Of a stretch of 64,000 nt of DNA, positions 10,912-18,817 are shown piece by piece. The notes beneath the pieces were generated by a model that worked only from the letters and a program-made list of their open reading frames with translations, was not told where the DNA came from and did not search any database. The stretch comes from Promineifilum sp. (lineage in GTDB: Bacteria > Chloroflexota > Anaerolineae > Promineifilales > Promineifilaceae). The translations under genes were made by a program, and so were the position numbers. The DNA is taken from positions 33,303 to 97,302 of the forward strand of contig JAGOBF010000014.1 of NCBI GenBank assembly GCA_017983515.1, read 5' to 3'. Position 1 is the stretch's first letter; each line of letters starts with the position of its first letter.

Positions 10912-11178
10912 ATGGAAACGACAAGGCTATCCAGCAAGGGACAAATCGTCATTCCCAAGTGGCTGCGGGATGCCTATCGCTGGGAGACCGGGTTGGAGTT
11001 CGTCGTCATCGACACGGGGGAAGGCGTCTTGCTGAAACCGATCCGGCCGTTTGAGCCAACGTCAATTGAGGAAGTGGCCGGAAGCCTGCCAAACGGGGGG
11101 AAGTCCAAGACCATCGAGGAGATGGCTGTGGCATTAATCAACTTCGCGTCCCTACCCCCATCGCCGGAAATGCCTTGA
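10912..11178 (+). CDS. AbrB/MazE/SpoVT-family DNA-binding protein, orphan antitoxin-like
   Basis: An 88-residue protein whose first 45 residues form a swapped-hairpin AbrB domain (RLSSKGQIVIPKWLRDAYRW, then a VLLKPI strand). Such proteins usually are antitoxins with a PIN-domain toxin gene directly downstream, and their C-terminus binds the toxin. Here no toxin gene follows; the next 300 bases hold a separate short transcription unit. The C-terminus (ALINFASLPPSPEMP) is unlike the usual acidic or Arg-rich toxin-binding tail, so the gene may be frameshifted or a lone regulator. GGAG nine bases upstream and a TATAAT at 10878-10883 support the start. Confidence 0.8.
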   Translation: METTRLSSKGQIVIPKWLRDAYRWETGLEFVVIDTGEGVLLKPIRPFEPTSIEEVAGSLPNGGKSKTIEEMAVALINFASLPPSPEMP

Positions 11179-11261
11179 TTAATTGGCTGGTGGGAAAGAT
11201 GACCCGCCCCAAGTCATTCGCCGATAACGCTGCCCGCTGATGGAGAAGAAAAAGCAGCCGA

Positions 11262-11290
11262 TTGACACCGCTCTCGCGCTATGGCATAAT
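11262..11290 (+). promoter_or_regulatory. Strong promoter of a short transcription unit
   Basis: TTGACA at 11262-11267, exactly 17 bases, then CATAAT at 11285-11290. The predicted start is about 11297. No long gene starts here; an intrinsic terminator follows 135 bases later. Confidence 0.75.
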
Positions 11291-11300
11291 GCCACTCGTT

Positions 11301-11390
11301 ATGATTCGCACCCTGTTGGCCCTCGTCAGCGATTGTCTGGAAACCCGCCCCGCGCCGCGTGTGCGTAGGAAGCCGGTTCGCGTCTGCTGA
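11301..11390 (+). CDS. Possible 29-residue leader peptide
   Basis: ATG at 11301 lies ten bases after the -10 box, so translation would be leaderless. The peptide begins MIRTLLALVSDCLE and ends in a strongly basic Arg/Pro/Val tail with six arginines in all and a terminal Cys before TGA. Position between a promoter and an intrinsic terminator suggests a leader peptide, similar to the arg leader at 22550-22630, but a complete set of competing hairpins is not apparent. Could equally be a chance frame in a small RNA. Confidence 0.35.
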   Translation: MIRTLLALVSDCLETRPAPRVRRKPVRVC

Positions 11391-11425
11391 TTGACCCACA
11401 GGCTCATAAACCGGATGACTACCCA

Positions 11426-11449
11426 GGCGCGGCAACCCCGCGCCTTTTT
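11426..11449 (+). terminator. Intrinsic terminator
   Basis: GGCGCGG and CCGCGCC form a perfect 7-bp stem with a five-base loop, followed directly by five Ts (11445-11449). Confidence 0.8.
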
Positions 11450-11515
11450 CTTTGTGGCGCCGGTTTATTGGCCGGCGAGCAAAAAGCCGGTCAGGAAACC
11501 GGCGCTACAGGTGTC

Positions 11516-11833
11516 ATGATGAACCAGCAACCCGCAAACCGCTATCATGCCTTCACCACGCTCGGCCGCACCGGCACGCCGGCCGCTGTCGACGAATTGA
11601 TGCATGCTCTGATGACTCGCGACGACTTCGCCACGTCGCGGATGGTGGATTTCGCGCTCAGCCTGGTGGACACGCGCGAGGGCGAGGGCCGCCTGCGCCA
11701 CTACCTGTTCCACGGCGTGCTCATCCAGCGCAACTACGCCGCGCTCTACTTCAAGCGCCGCGGCCGGGTGGCCCTGCTCGACGAAGCGGTGGCTCAGGGC
11801 AAGATCGACGCTGTACAGGCCTATTCGCGCTAG
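11516..11833 (+). CDS. Unknown 105-residue protein
   Basis: Two consecutive ATG codons (11516, 11519) begin a protein with a helical pattern: RYHAFTTLGRTGTPAAVDEL, RDDFATSRMVDFALSLVDTREGEGRLRHYL, then a Tyr/Phe/Arg-rich segment (YAALYFKRRGRVALLDEAV). I do not recognise the family, although the paired helices recall HEAT-like units. There is no ribosome-binding site, and the upstream region holds an intrinsic terminator and a small palindrome-rich repeat. Codon usage (third-position GC) looks genuine. The gene ends 107 bases before the tRNA-Leu promoter. Function unknown. Confidence 0.6.
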   Translation: MMNQQPANRYHAFTTLGRTGTPAAVDELMHALMTRDDFATSRMVDFALSLVDTREGEGRLRHYLFHGVLIQRNYAALYFKRRGRVALLDEAVAQGKIDAVQAYSR

Positions 11834-11940
11834 AAGCGTTGGAAATGAGCACTCATCCAGCCCCACGGCCGGCAAGGTTCAGCCTGCTGACAACTAGCGG
11901 GCTGTCGTGGGCGCGGCTTTCGATTACTCCAGTCGGCAAA

Positions 11941-11970
11941 TTGACAGTCGGGGACGGATCGCGCTATAAT
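11941..11970 (+). promoter_or_regulatory. Promoter of tRNA-Leu
   Basis: Consensus TTGACA (11941-11946), an 18-base spacer and consensus TATAAT (11965-11970), with predicted start about 11977, six bases before the mature tRNA. Confidence 0.85.
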
Positions 11971-11982
11971 ACGGTTTCTGTT

Positions 11983-12064
11983 GCCCTGGTGGCGGAATTG
12001 GCATACGCGGTAGGTTGAGGGCCTATGTCCTTTGGACGTGGAGGTTCGAGTCCTCTCCAGGGCA
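11983..12064 (+). tRNA. tRNA-Leu(GAG)
   Basis: GCCCTGG pairs with CCAGGGC in the acceptor stem. The D arm GCGGAATTGGCATACGC, an anticodon stem GTAGG/CCTAT with loop TTGAGGG (anticodon GAG), a long variable arm and the T arm GGTTCGAGTCC are all present. Long variable arm and anticodon both indicate leucine (CUC/CUU codons). CCA is not encoded. It has its own promoter and terminator. Confidence 0.95.
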
Positions 12065-12074
12065 CAACACAGGG

Positions 12075-12105
12075 AGCGCCGAAATTCATCATTTCGGCGC
12101 TTTTT
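12075..12105 (+). terminator. Intrinsic terminator after tRNA-Leu
   Basis: A perfect 11-bp stem (AGCGCCGAAAT / ATTTCGGCGCT) with a five-base loop and a T-run at 12101-12105. It separates the tRNA from asd, whose ribosome-binding site follows at once. Confidence 0.9.
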
Positions 12106-12120
12106 GTTAAGGAGAAATAT

Positions 12121-13245
12121 ATGAACAAGATACCCGTGGGTGTGTTGGGCGCGACAGGGACGGTGGGGCAACGCTTTGTACAGTTGCTGGCCGATCACCC
12201 CTGGTTCGAAGTGGCGGCGGTCACCGGCTCCGATCGCACCGTCGGCCGCCCCTATGGCGAGGGCGTGAGCTGGATGATGCCGGGCGACGTGCCCCAGCAG
12301 ACGGCCGGGCTGATCGTCCAGCCGACGCGCCTGGAGTTGGGCATCCCCGGCGACCCGCCGGTCGTCTTTTCGGCCTTGCCCACGGCCGAGGCCAAAGAGT
12401 GGGAGCCGCGCTTCGCCGCTGCGGGCTATGCCGTAGTCACCAATACGTCGGTCTTCCGCATGGATCCGACCGTGCCCCTGCTCATCCCGGAGGTCAACCC
12501 CGACCACACGGCGCTCATCCCCACCCAGCGCGCCGAAAAGGGTTGGCCCGGCTTCATCGTCGCCAGCCCCAACTGCTCCACGACCAGCGCCATCCTGCCG
12601 CTGAAGGTGTTCCAGGAAGCGTTTGGCGTCGAGGCGGTCATCCTGACCACGATGCAGGCCATCTCCGGCGCGGGCTACCCCGGCGTGTCGTCGCTCGACA
12701 TCTATGACAACGTCGTGCCCTACATCGGCGGGGAGGACGACAAGCTGCAAAGCGAACCGACCAAGTTGTTGGGCATGGTGCGTGACGGGCAAATGCTCCC
12801 GGCGGGCATCGCCATCAGCGCCCAGGCCAACCGCGTGCCGGTCGTGGATGGTCACCTGGCGAGCGTGTCGGTGCGGTTGGGGCGGCGGGCCTCGGCCGAG
12901 GAGGCCGTCGCCGCCCTGCGCGCCTGGCGGCCGGCGGCCATCGTCGCCCAATTGCCGTCGTCGCCGCACGAGCTGCTCATCTATCGCCCGGAGCCGGACC
13001 GGCCGCAGCCACGCCGTGACCGGGATGCGGGCGATGGCCTGGCCTGGACGGTCGGCAAGGTGCGCGCGTGCCCGGTGCTCGACGTGCGCTACGTGGCCCT
13101 GACGCACAATACGTTGCGCGGCGCGGCCGGCGGGGCGCTGCTGAACGCGGAACTACTGCTGGCACAAGGCTATATCGGCGGTGGTCTGGAACGGTCGTCC
13201 AATGGACACCACCAGACGGCCGCCGGCCGGGAGGCACTCATCTGA
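12121..13245 (+). CDS. asd: Aspartate-semialdehyde dehydrogenase (fungal/archaeal type)
   Basis: Reduces aspartyl phosphate to aspartate semialdehyde with NADPH, the branch point to lysine, threonine and methionine. The 374-residue protein has the N-terminal nucleotide-binding motif GATGTVGQRF, the catalytic C152 in SPNCSTT, and the GHL and HNT segments of the C-terminal half. The SPNCSTT-type active site and length put it with the archaeal/fungal subgroup. ATG at 12121 follows AAGGAG by six bases. A tail of about 20 residues after LLLAQGYIG looks dispensable. Its stop overlaps the start of a small membrane protein. Confidence 0.95.
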   Translation: MNKIPVGVLGATGTVGQRFVQLLADHPWFEVAAVTGSDRTVGRPYGEGVSWMMPGDVPQQTAGLIVQPTRLELGIPGDPPVVFSALPTAEAKEWEPRFAAAGYAVVTNTSVFRMDPTVPLLIPEVNPDHTALIPTQRAEKGWPGFIVASPNCSTTSAILPLKVFQEAFGVEAVILTTMQAISGAGYPGVSSLDIYDNVVPYIGGEDDKLQSEPTKLLGMVRDGQMLPAGIAISAQANRVPVVDGHLASVSVRLGRRASAEEAVAALRAWRPAAIVAQLPSSPHELLIYRPEPDRPQPRRDRDAGDGLAWTVGKVRACPVLDVRYVALTHNTLRGAAGGALLNAELLLAQGYIGGGLERSSNGHHQTAAGREALI

Positions 13246-13364
13246 TGAACGACATCGCCACGATTAGCCCGCTGACGACGCTGGTGACACTGGCCTTCGC
13301 CGCCCTCATCGTCGGCGGCATCGTCCTCTACCTGGCGCTAATGAGCCGCAAGTCCAAAGAGTAG
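13245..13364 (+). CDS. 39-residue single-span membrane protein
   Basis: The ATG overlaps the asd stop in a TGATG, so translation should be coupled to asd. The peptide begins MNDIATISPL, has one hydrophobic helix of about 22 residues (VTLAFAALIVGGIVLYLALM) and ends in a basic SRKSKE tail. This layout resembles small membrane-anchored regulators or accessory subunits. No relative is recognised. The following gene starts 12 bases later. Confidence 0.6.
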   Translation: MNDIATISPLTTLVTLAFAALIVGGIVLYLALMSRKSKE

Positions 13365-13376
13365 ACGAGCCTGCTG

Positions 13377-13730
13377 ATGGAACGAGAGCAACTGACCGCT
13401 TATCTGCTGGGCCAAAAGGGGGCGACCGAAGAGACGCCCTTTGGGCCGGAGGCGCTGGTCTACAAGGTCATGGGCAAGATGTTTGCCCTGGTGGCCTGGC
13501 AGGCCGAACCGCTGACCCTGACGCTCAAGTGTGAGCCCGGCCGGGCGCTGTTATGGCGTGACGTCTATCCCGCCGTCCGACCCGGCTACCACATGAACAA
13601 GACCCACTGGAACACCATCACCCTTGACGGTACGATTCCAGAGACCGAACTACGGGGGATGATCGACGACTCGTATGATCGAGTGGTCAAGAGCCTGACC
13701 AAGGCCCAGCGGGAAACGCTTTCGTCATGA
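13377..13730 (+). CDS. MmcQ/YjbR family protein
   Basis: The 117-residue product has the CyaY-like fold signature of the MmcQ/YjbR family: TPFGPEALVYKVMGKMFALV near the N-terminus, LTLKCEP in the centre, PGYHMNKTHWNTITLDG and an SYDRVVKSL ending. Members are described as double-wing DNA-binding proteins but have no established physiological role. It is 12 bases after the small membrane protein and may be in the asd transcript. Its end overlaps the convergent phosphoesterase gene by six bases. Confidence 0.9.
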   Translation: MEREQLTAYLLGQKGATEETPFGPEALVYKVMGKMFALVAWQAEPLTLTLKCEPGRALLWRDVYPAVRPGYHMNKTHWNTITLDGTIPETELRGMIDDSYDRVVKSLTKAQRETLSS

Positions 13731-14456
13731 ACGCCACTGTTCCAGCCAGTAATCGACGTGGGGCATGCCGGAACGTCGAGCCGCCCGGCTCAGTTCGTCC
13801 TTGGGATAGGGCACGCGCTGCAAGGTGATCGATAGCGCCCCATCTTTCCAAGCCAGCAGGCCGTATTCGGCCCACGTCGGATAGCTGCTGTGGCCGTCGG
13901 CCGTCTGATAGAGCGGTTGGCCCACGCTGCCGGGGTTGACCACAATGCTGTCTTTGTAGCGGCGGATCATCGCTTCGTGGGTGTGGCCGCCGGCCATGAC
14001 CAGCGCCCGAGCTGCCCCAAACCAGCGGTCAAGCGTCTCTTCCGGCGTCGTCGACTCGATCCGGTCTTCATAGCTGTGCGGCGAGCCATGATAGGTCAAC
14101 AGGCTGAACCCGTGACCGAAGTCCTGGAACAGGGCCGGCCGATAATCGGCCACCGCCTCCAGCTCGGCCGCGCCCAATTGGGCCGCCGACCACAACTCGA
14201 TTTCCGTTTCGCGTCGATCGGCTTCGTCTGCTGTGTCCGGTGGCAGCGGGTTAAGCAGCCAGTGGTCGGTATTGCCCATCATGACCGGAATTTCCAGACG
14301 GCGCAGGCGTTCGATCACTTCCCGGGGCTGCGGCCCCCCGGCGGCCACGTCGCCCAGACAGACGATCCGGTCAATATTCTGCCTGCCCAGGTGCTCAAGT
14401 GCCGTCTCCAGCGCCACCAGGTTGCCGTGTATATCCGAAATCAGAGCGATTTGCAT
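13725..14456 (-). CDS. Calcineurin-like metallophosphoesterase (YfcE/MJ0936-like)
   Basis: A 243-residue cytoplasmic enzyme with the binuclear metal motifs in order: ISDIHGN (residues 7-13), CLGDVAAGGP, MGNTDHW (the GNHE equivalent), YHGSPHS and GGHTHEAM, then VVNPGSVGQP. The family cleaves phosphodiesters or phosphomonoesters with Mn2+ or Fe2+. Here the usual GNHD/E reads GNTDHW, as in several single-domain relatives. Start at ATG 14456; upstream lies the 97-bp inverted-repeat element. Physiological substrate unknown. Confidence 0.9.
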   Translation of the reverse strand: MQIALISDIHGNLVALETALEHLGRQNIDRIVCLGDVAAGGPQPREVIERLRRLEIPVMMGNTDHWLLNPLPPDTADEADRRETEIELWSAAQLGAAELEAVADYRPALFQDFGHGFSLLTYHGSPHSYEDRIESTTPEETLDRWFGAARALVMAGGHTHEAMIRRYKDSIVVNPGSVGQPLYQTADGHSSYPTWAEYGLLAWKDGALSITLQRVPYPKDELSRAARRSGMPHVDYWLEQWRS

Positions 14457-14477
14457 AGAGCTTTCCTCACCAAGCAG

Positions 14478-14574
14478 GCTTTTCAGTAATCGGCCGATCG
14501 CGGTCAGGCCGATGTCTTAACCGGCTTCCCCACCACGCCGGACTACATGTCTAATCGACCCACGACTGAAAAGC
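14478..14574. mobile_element. 97-bp MITE-like element with 10-bp terminal inverted repeats
   Basis: The element starts with GCTTTTCAGT and ends with its exact complement ACTGAAAAGC. A diverged copy lies at 28757-28875, with the right-hand 34 bases about 90 % identical and similarity through the interior. It has no coding capacity. No convincing target-site duplication is seen. It lies between the divergent phosphoesterase and aldo/keto reductase genes. Confidence 0.65.
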
Positions 14575-14661
14575 TCTGTCTCGCGACGCCTCTCCTTTTG
14601 AGGCGCGTTAAACTAAACTATACTATAACTTACTAATCAGTTTAGAGGGGCAATACTCACT

Positions 14662-15564
14662 ATGACCAGAATCCAGCTGACCGGCAACGGCCCAACTTTC
14701 TCGCGCATCGTGGCCGGCGTCATGCGCCTGCGCGAGTGGGGCATGGACACATCCGCCCTGCGCGCCTTCATCGCCGAATGTCTTGACCTGGGCATCACCA
14801 CCTTCGACCATGCCGATATCTACGGAAGCTATACCTGCGAAGAGCTATTCGGCCGGGTGCTGGCCGCCGAGCCGTCGCTGCGCGATCGCATCGAGCTGGT
14901 GACCAAGTGCGGCATCCAGCTCGTGTCGCCCAACCGGCCGGATACGCGCGTCCACCACTACGACACCAGCCGCGACCACATCATTGCCTCGGCCGAGCGC
15001 TCCCTGCGCAACCTGCACACGGACACGCTCGACCTGCTGCTCATCCACCGGCCCGATCCGTTGATCGACGCCGACGAGGTGGCCGAGGCGCTGGCCGCCT
15101 TGCGCCTGTCGGGCAAGATTCGCCACGCCGGGGTCAGCAACTTTAGCCCGCGGCAGTTCGAACTGCTGCAATCCCGTCTCGACTTTCCGCTGGTGACCAA
15201 TCAGATCGAGTTATCGGTGCTGCATCTCGCGCCGCTCCATGATGGCACGCTGGAGCAATTGCAGCAGTTGCGCGTGCCGCCAATGCTCTGGTCGCCGGTG
15301 GCCGGCGGCCGCCTGTTCAACGACGGCGACGAGCGGGCGATGCGAGTGCGAAAGGCGCTGGAGGCGGTCGGCCGCGAGGTGGGCGCGTCGGTCGATGGGG
15401 TAGCGCTGGCCTGGCTGCTGCGCCACCCGGCGCGGGCGCTGCCGGTCATGGGCACGGGCAAGATCGAGCGGCTGCGCGAGGCGGTGATGGCCGAAAGCAT
15501 CACGCTTGACCGGCAGCAGTGGTTCGCGGTGTGGGAGGCGTCGGCCGGCAGAGAGGTCCCCTAG
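14662..15564 (+). CDS. Aldo/keto reductase (YdhF-like)
   Basis: A 300-residue TIM-barrel oxidoreductase that should reduce carbonyls with NADPH. Residues of the catalytic tetrad are visible: D in TTFDHADIYGSY with its Tyr, K in VTKCGI and H in LLIHRPDP. The GVSNFSPRQFELLQ segment and the C-terminal MGTGKIERLREAV nucleotide-binding block match the YdhF subgroup. GAGGGGC lies about ten bases upstream of the ATG, behind an AT-rich promoter zone at 14610-14630. Its last four bases overlap the convergent membrane-protein gene. Confidence 0.93.
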   Translation: MTRIQLTGNGPTFSRIVAGVMRLREWGMDTSALRAFIAECLDLGITTFDHADIYGSYTCEELFGRVLAAEPSLRDRIELVTKCGIQLVSPNRPDTRVHHYDTSRDHIIASAERSLRNLHTDTLDLLLIHRPDPLIDADEVAEALAALRLSGKIRHAGVSNFSPRQFELLQSRLDFPLVTNQIELSVLHLAPLHDGTLEQLQQLRVPPMLWSPVAGGRLFNDGDERAMRVRKALEAVGREVGASVDGVALAWLLRHPARALPVMGTGKIERLREAVMAESITLDRQQWFAVWEASAGREVP

Positions 15565-18500
15565 TCGCCGATGGTCACAAATTCCGCGCCGTCCGCGCGC
15601 AGTCGCTCGCCGCTGGCGGGGTCATAGAGGCCCACGCGCAACAGCAGCGGCCCAGCGGGCAACTCGGCTGGTGGGTTGAGCGTGTGAACGTCGGTGACGT
15701 ATTCACCCGGCAGCCAGCCCGTGGTCGGCCGCGACCAGCCACCGGGCACAGTGTCGGATTGAGCCAGGATGTTGCCGGCGGCATCGACCAGATGGACGAA
15801 CACATGATAGCCTGTTGCCGTCTCTGTCTCGGCCCGCCAGACGAGGGGGAGAGCACAGGGAACCGGGGGGCACGGGAGCGAGGATGAATCGGCGGCGAGG
15901 CCGACCAGAGTGGCGATCACGGTTCCGTCGGCGGCCAGGAAAGGTGTGTCGATATCCAGCGCCAGGGGAGGCGCGTCGTAGGTTCGCTCCGGCGCGGCCA
16001 CGGCGATTTGGCCCAGCGGGAAGTCCTCCACGTAGAAGCGATAGACGCCGCTGGTCAGGCCGGCCGGGAGCGGCACGATGTGCTGCCCGCGCAGGCGGCC
16101 ATGCGCCGGCCAGTCTTGCGGCGGCAGACCCTCGCGCACGGCGGGCAATCGCCATTCGCCCGCCGCCGCGCCGGTTTCGTCCACCAGCCGCAGCGTGAAC
16201 CGCTCGCACAAAGAGCGGTCGGCGCACTCCCAGAAGAATGTCAGCAGAACGGAATCCCCCGCCGTCGCCTCGGCCCGATCCTGATTGTAGCCCAGCAGAC
16301 GCAGGCCCCAGGCCGGGAAATCGCGTTCGGCCGGATATTGTGGCGCGAAGGTCGGCGGAGTGTCGGGGTTGGCGATTTCGATTTGGCCGATGACGGCCGT
16401 CGGGCCAAGCGCCCGGCCGTCGGCCGTGTCCAGCAGCGTCACCGGGGCCAGCGTGGCCTTGTCAAACAGGGTCAGCACGATGTCATAGAGGCCCGGCGGC
16501 GTGCCGCTGAGCGTCCGCACCTCGCGGCTGTCCCAGCCCCATTCGCCGGGCGACCACAGACGAGTGGGCGGCGCGTCCTCGAAGACCCGCGGCCGCTCCG
16601 TGCCCTTGTCGCTCCAGGCCAGGCCGTCCGGGCCGACGAGGGCGATTTCGGACTGGTAATCGACCGAGGGCGGGGCGACGGCCGTCCAGGCCAGGTCGAT
16701 GTCCACCGTTTCCCCGGCGGGCACACGGTCGCGGCTCATGTTGAAGCCGTTCAGCGCCATCTCGCCGCCCTGCAAGGCGGCGGTGTGGGCGACCGGCGGC
16801 TCGGCCGGCCGGCGCAGCGGCGACTCGTTGTTGTCCACATAGAGCTTGACGCCCAGCAGCCCCAGGCTGAGCAGCCCCAATGTCAGCCATGCGCCACGGC
16901 CCGCCGGCCGTGTTGCGCGGCGGCTCGCGGTCGCCGGCCGCCGCTTTGCTGCCACGGCCACGACCACCGCCCCGACGGCCGATAATAGACTCAGCCCCAC
17001 CAGCGCCAGCCGCAACGGGGTTGCGCCCCAATCGACACGGATTTCATGTGTCCCGGCGGGCACGTCGAAGGTGATCAGCCCGGTCGGGTCTTCGGGCACG
17101 ATGTCGACCCGGCGGCCGTCGACGCGAGCCGACCAGCCGGGGAAGGCGAAACTCAGGTAGCGGGCGACGAACGGCTCCGGCGAATCGACGGTCAGGGACA
17201 CGCCGAAGCGCCCATAGGCGACGTCGCTCAGCGCCGCGGCGGCCGGCAAGACGCTGGCGTCGAAGCGTTGCGGTGTGCGCCCGGCAGCGTAGTCGGCTTC
17301 CAGCGGCGAGCCGGCCGGCCGCTGCTGCACGCTGCGCGGGAAGTAGCTGCCTTCGGGGTCGACGCCGACCAGCCCGGTGATACGTTCGTAAGCGTGGACG
17401 GTCAGGATCGTCGGGAATGGCTCTTCCCGGCAGAAGCGCGGGTAGAGGTTGGGGATGGCTTCGAGCATCAGCAGCACGATGGCGGCGGCCAGGAGAACGA
17501 CGGGTAACAGACGGCGGCCGCGCGTCGCTGGGGTTGGCCGGCCGGCCCGCTGCGGCCGGCTGTACGTAAACGGCACACCCGCCAGAAAGGCCACCGGCAG
17601 CGCGGCGCGGCCGACGAAGCGCCACGGGAACTGGACGAAGTCGATGAGCGGCAGCGCTTGCCACAGCGAGCGGGAGAGGGGCAGGGCCATAAACAGGAAC
17701 ACGGCCGCGCCGGCCGCCATGAGGATGATGTGCAGGCGTTGTTCGCGGGCGCGGCGGCCGTCGCCCTTGATCCACATCAGCCCGGTCAGCCCCAGCCCGG
17801 CCAGGGCCAAAGGCGCCCAGCCCAGCCGGAACAGCAGCGGCGGATTGACAAGCGTGGGGTTTTCGGCGGCGACCGGCCCCAGGATTTCGGCGGTCGAGGC
17901 GAAGTTGTAGCGCCAGTCGTTGTTGCGCGTCGTCGTCGACATCTCCAGCGTCACCTCGTCCATCTCTAGCAACGCCCCGCCGGTGTAGAAGAAGGCCAGG
18001 CCGAGCCCCAGGGCGAGGAGGGCCAGGAGGCGAGACAAACGACGAGTGACGAGTGACGAGCGAGGGACGTCGGCGGCCGCTGGCGGGTCGCCGGCCGTCA
18101 TCCGGCCGCGGTCGAGCAGGGCCAGGGCGGCCAGATAGACCAGCAGCACCGGCGCGAAGAGGAAGGTGGAGATGTTGTGGCTGATCGACAAAAGGGCCAG
18201 ACCCAGCACCCCGGCCGCCAACGAGCGCACCGAGCCGAACAATACCCAGCGCCGCCCGACCCACAGCAGAAACGGAAAGAGCGGCAGGGCCAGCGATTCC
18301 GGCGCGTTGCCGCGAATGAGGGCATCGACCATGACGTAGGGGGCCGCCATGTAGGCCACGGCCGACACCAGCGCCGCGCGCGGGCCGAACAAGTCGCGTA
18401 CCCACAGGAACATGAACGCGCCGCAAAGCAGGATCGTCACCGCGTAGAACAGGTTCGACGCCGCGGGCAGCGGCAACCCGGCCAGAAAGGGCAGCAACAC

Positions 18501-18779
18501 GGCATAGAGCGGCGCGGCCTCGCGGTAGACAAAGAACGGATAGCCGTAACCGAAGGCCAGATCGGGCAGCCAGCGAGTCAGATAGATGCCGTTGTCCCAG
18601 GCGTGGGCCATCGCCGCCACGCGATGATAGTGCAGATGGCCGTCGTGGGTGCAGGCCACCGACGACCAGCGCAGCAGGGGCGTGATGAGCGGCAGCCCCA
18701 GAAGCGTGGTGAGCAGTAACCAGTAAGCAGTCTGCCGGCGGCCGTCGTTGGGGCGCGGAGGGACGGTATCGGATGCCAC
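15561..18779 (-). CDS. Large multi-spanning membrane protein, YfhO / 6-pyruvoyl-tetrahydropterin-synthase-related type
   Basis: About 1072 residues. Roughly the first 560 contain ten or more transmembrane helices with the GT-C-like opening LLRWSSVACTHDGHLHYHRV (conserved acidic/His residues in the first extracellular loop), followed by soluble beta-rich domains holding MSRDRVPAGETVDIDLAW and similar jelly-roll segments. The family is annotated as YfhO-like or 6-PTPS-related and is thought to act in glycosylation or envelope polysaccharide work; the function is unproven. A GTG at 18779 is chosen since TTGCGC-N17-CATACT ends seven bases upstream and since further extension would run antisense through the GNAT gene. 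A heptad repeat (18041-18061) is translated in a cytoplasmic loop. Confidence 0.75.
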   Translation of the reverse strand: MASDTVPPRPNDGRRQTAYWLLLTTLLGLPLITPLLRWSSVACTHDGHLHYHRVAAMAHAWDNGIYLTRWLPDLAFGYGYPFFVYREAAPLYAVLLPFLAGLPLPAASNLFYAVTILLCGAFMFLWVRDLFGPRAALVSAVAYMAAPYVMVDALIRGNAPESLALPLFPFLLWVGRRWVLFGSVRSLAAGVLGLALLSISHNISTFLFAPVLLVYLAALALLDRGRMTAGDPPAAADVPRSSLVTRRLSRLLALLALGLGLAFFYTGGALLEMDEVTLEMSTTTRNNDWRYNFASTAEILGPVAAENPTLVNPPLLFRLGWAPLALAGLGLTGLMWIKGDGRRAREQRLHIILMAAGAAVFLFMALPLSRSLWQALPLIDFVQFPWRFVGRAALPVAFLAGVPFTYSRPQRAGRPTPATRGRRLLPVVLLAAAIVLLMLEAIPNLYPRFCREEPFPTILTVHAYERITGLVGVDPEGSYFPRSVQQRPAGSPLEADYAAGRTPQRFDASVLPAAAALSDVAYGRFGVSLTVDSPEPFVARYLSFAFPGWSARVDGRRVDIVPEDPTGLITFDVPAGTHEIRVDWGATPLRLALVGLSLLSAVGAVVVAVAAKRRPATASRRATRPAGRGAWLTLGLLSLGLLGVKLYVDNNESPLRRPAEPPVAHTAALQGGEMALNGFNMSRDRVPAGETVDIDLAWTAVAPPSVDYQSEIALVGPDGLAWSDKGTERPRVFEDAPPTRLWSPGEWGWDSREVRTLSGTPPGLYDIVLTLFDKATLAPVTLLDTADGRALGPTAVIGQIEIANPDTPPTFAPQYPAERDFPAWGLRLLGYNQDRAEATAGDSVLLTFFWECADRSLCERFTLRLVDETGAAAGEWRLPAVREGLPPQDWPAHGRLRGQHIVPLPAGLTSGVYRFYVEDFPLGQIAVAAPERTYDAPPLALDIDTPFLAADGTVIATLVGLAADSSSLPCPPVPCALPLVWRAETETATGYHVFVHLVDAAGNILAQSDTVPGGWSRPTTGWLPGEYVTDVHTLNPPAELPAGPLLLRVGLYDPASGERLRADGAEFVTIGD
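18041..18061. repeat. Heptad repeat inside a coding region
   Basis: Two GACGAGT units and one GACGAGC lie in frame within the membrane-protein gene, encoding the SSLVTRRL part of a hydrophilic loop between transmembrane helices. The region is Pro/Ala-rich on its upstream side and probably tolerant of insertion. Confidence 0.6.
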
Positions 18780-18786
18780 AGGGTCA

Positions 18787-18815
18787 AGTATGGCCCAGCG
18801 GCGCGGACGGCGCAA
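18787..18815 (-). promoter_or_regulatory. Leaderless-type promoter of the large membrane protein
   Basis: On the minus strand TTGCGC (18815-18810), 17 bases and CATACT (18792-18787) end seven bases before the GTG at 18779. It extends to the last codons of the upstream GNAT gene. Confidence 0.5.
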
Positions 18816-18817
18816 TG

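Larger units (their letters stand above)
11297..11449 (+). ncRNA. Candidate small RNA or leader transcript of about 150 nt
   Basis: The 11179-11515 stretch has no long gene, but it does have a well-formed promoter (11262-11290) and a GC-rich terminator (11426-11449), defining a transcript of about 150 nt. It contains a possible 29-codon reading frame (11301-11390). A CCGCGCC segment near 11350 is complementary to the 5' arm of the terminator stem and could act as an anti-terminator. I do not recognise it as 6S, SRP RNA, tmRNA or a known riboswitch. Confidence 0.5.

Noticed and set aside
11395..11425. A CTCATAA loop resembling a tRNA-Met anticodon arm
   Set aside because: The flanking bases do not form an anticodon stem and no acceptor or T arm is present.
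11214..11435. A 73-codon minus-strand frame
   Set aside because: It lies antisense to the promoter-terminator unit, has no ribosome-binding site and no recognisable sequence pattern.
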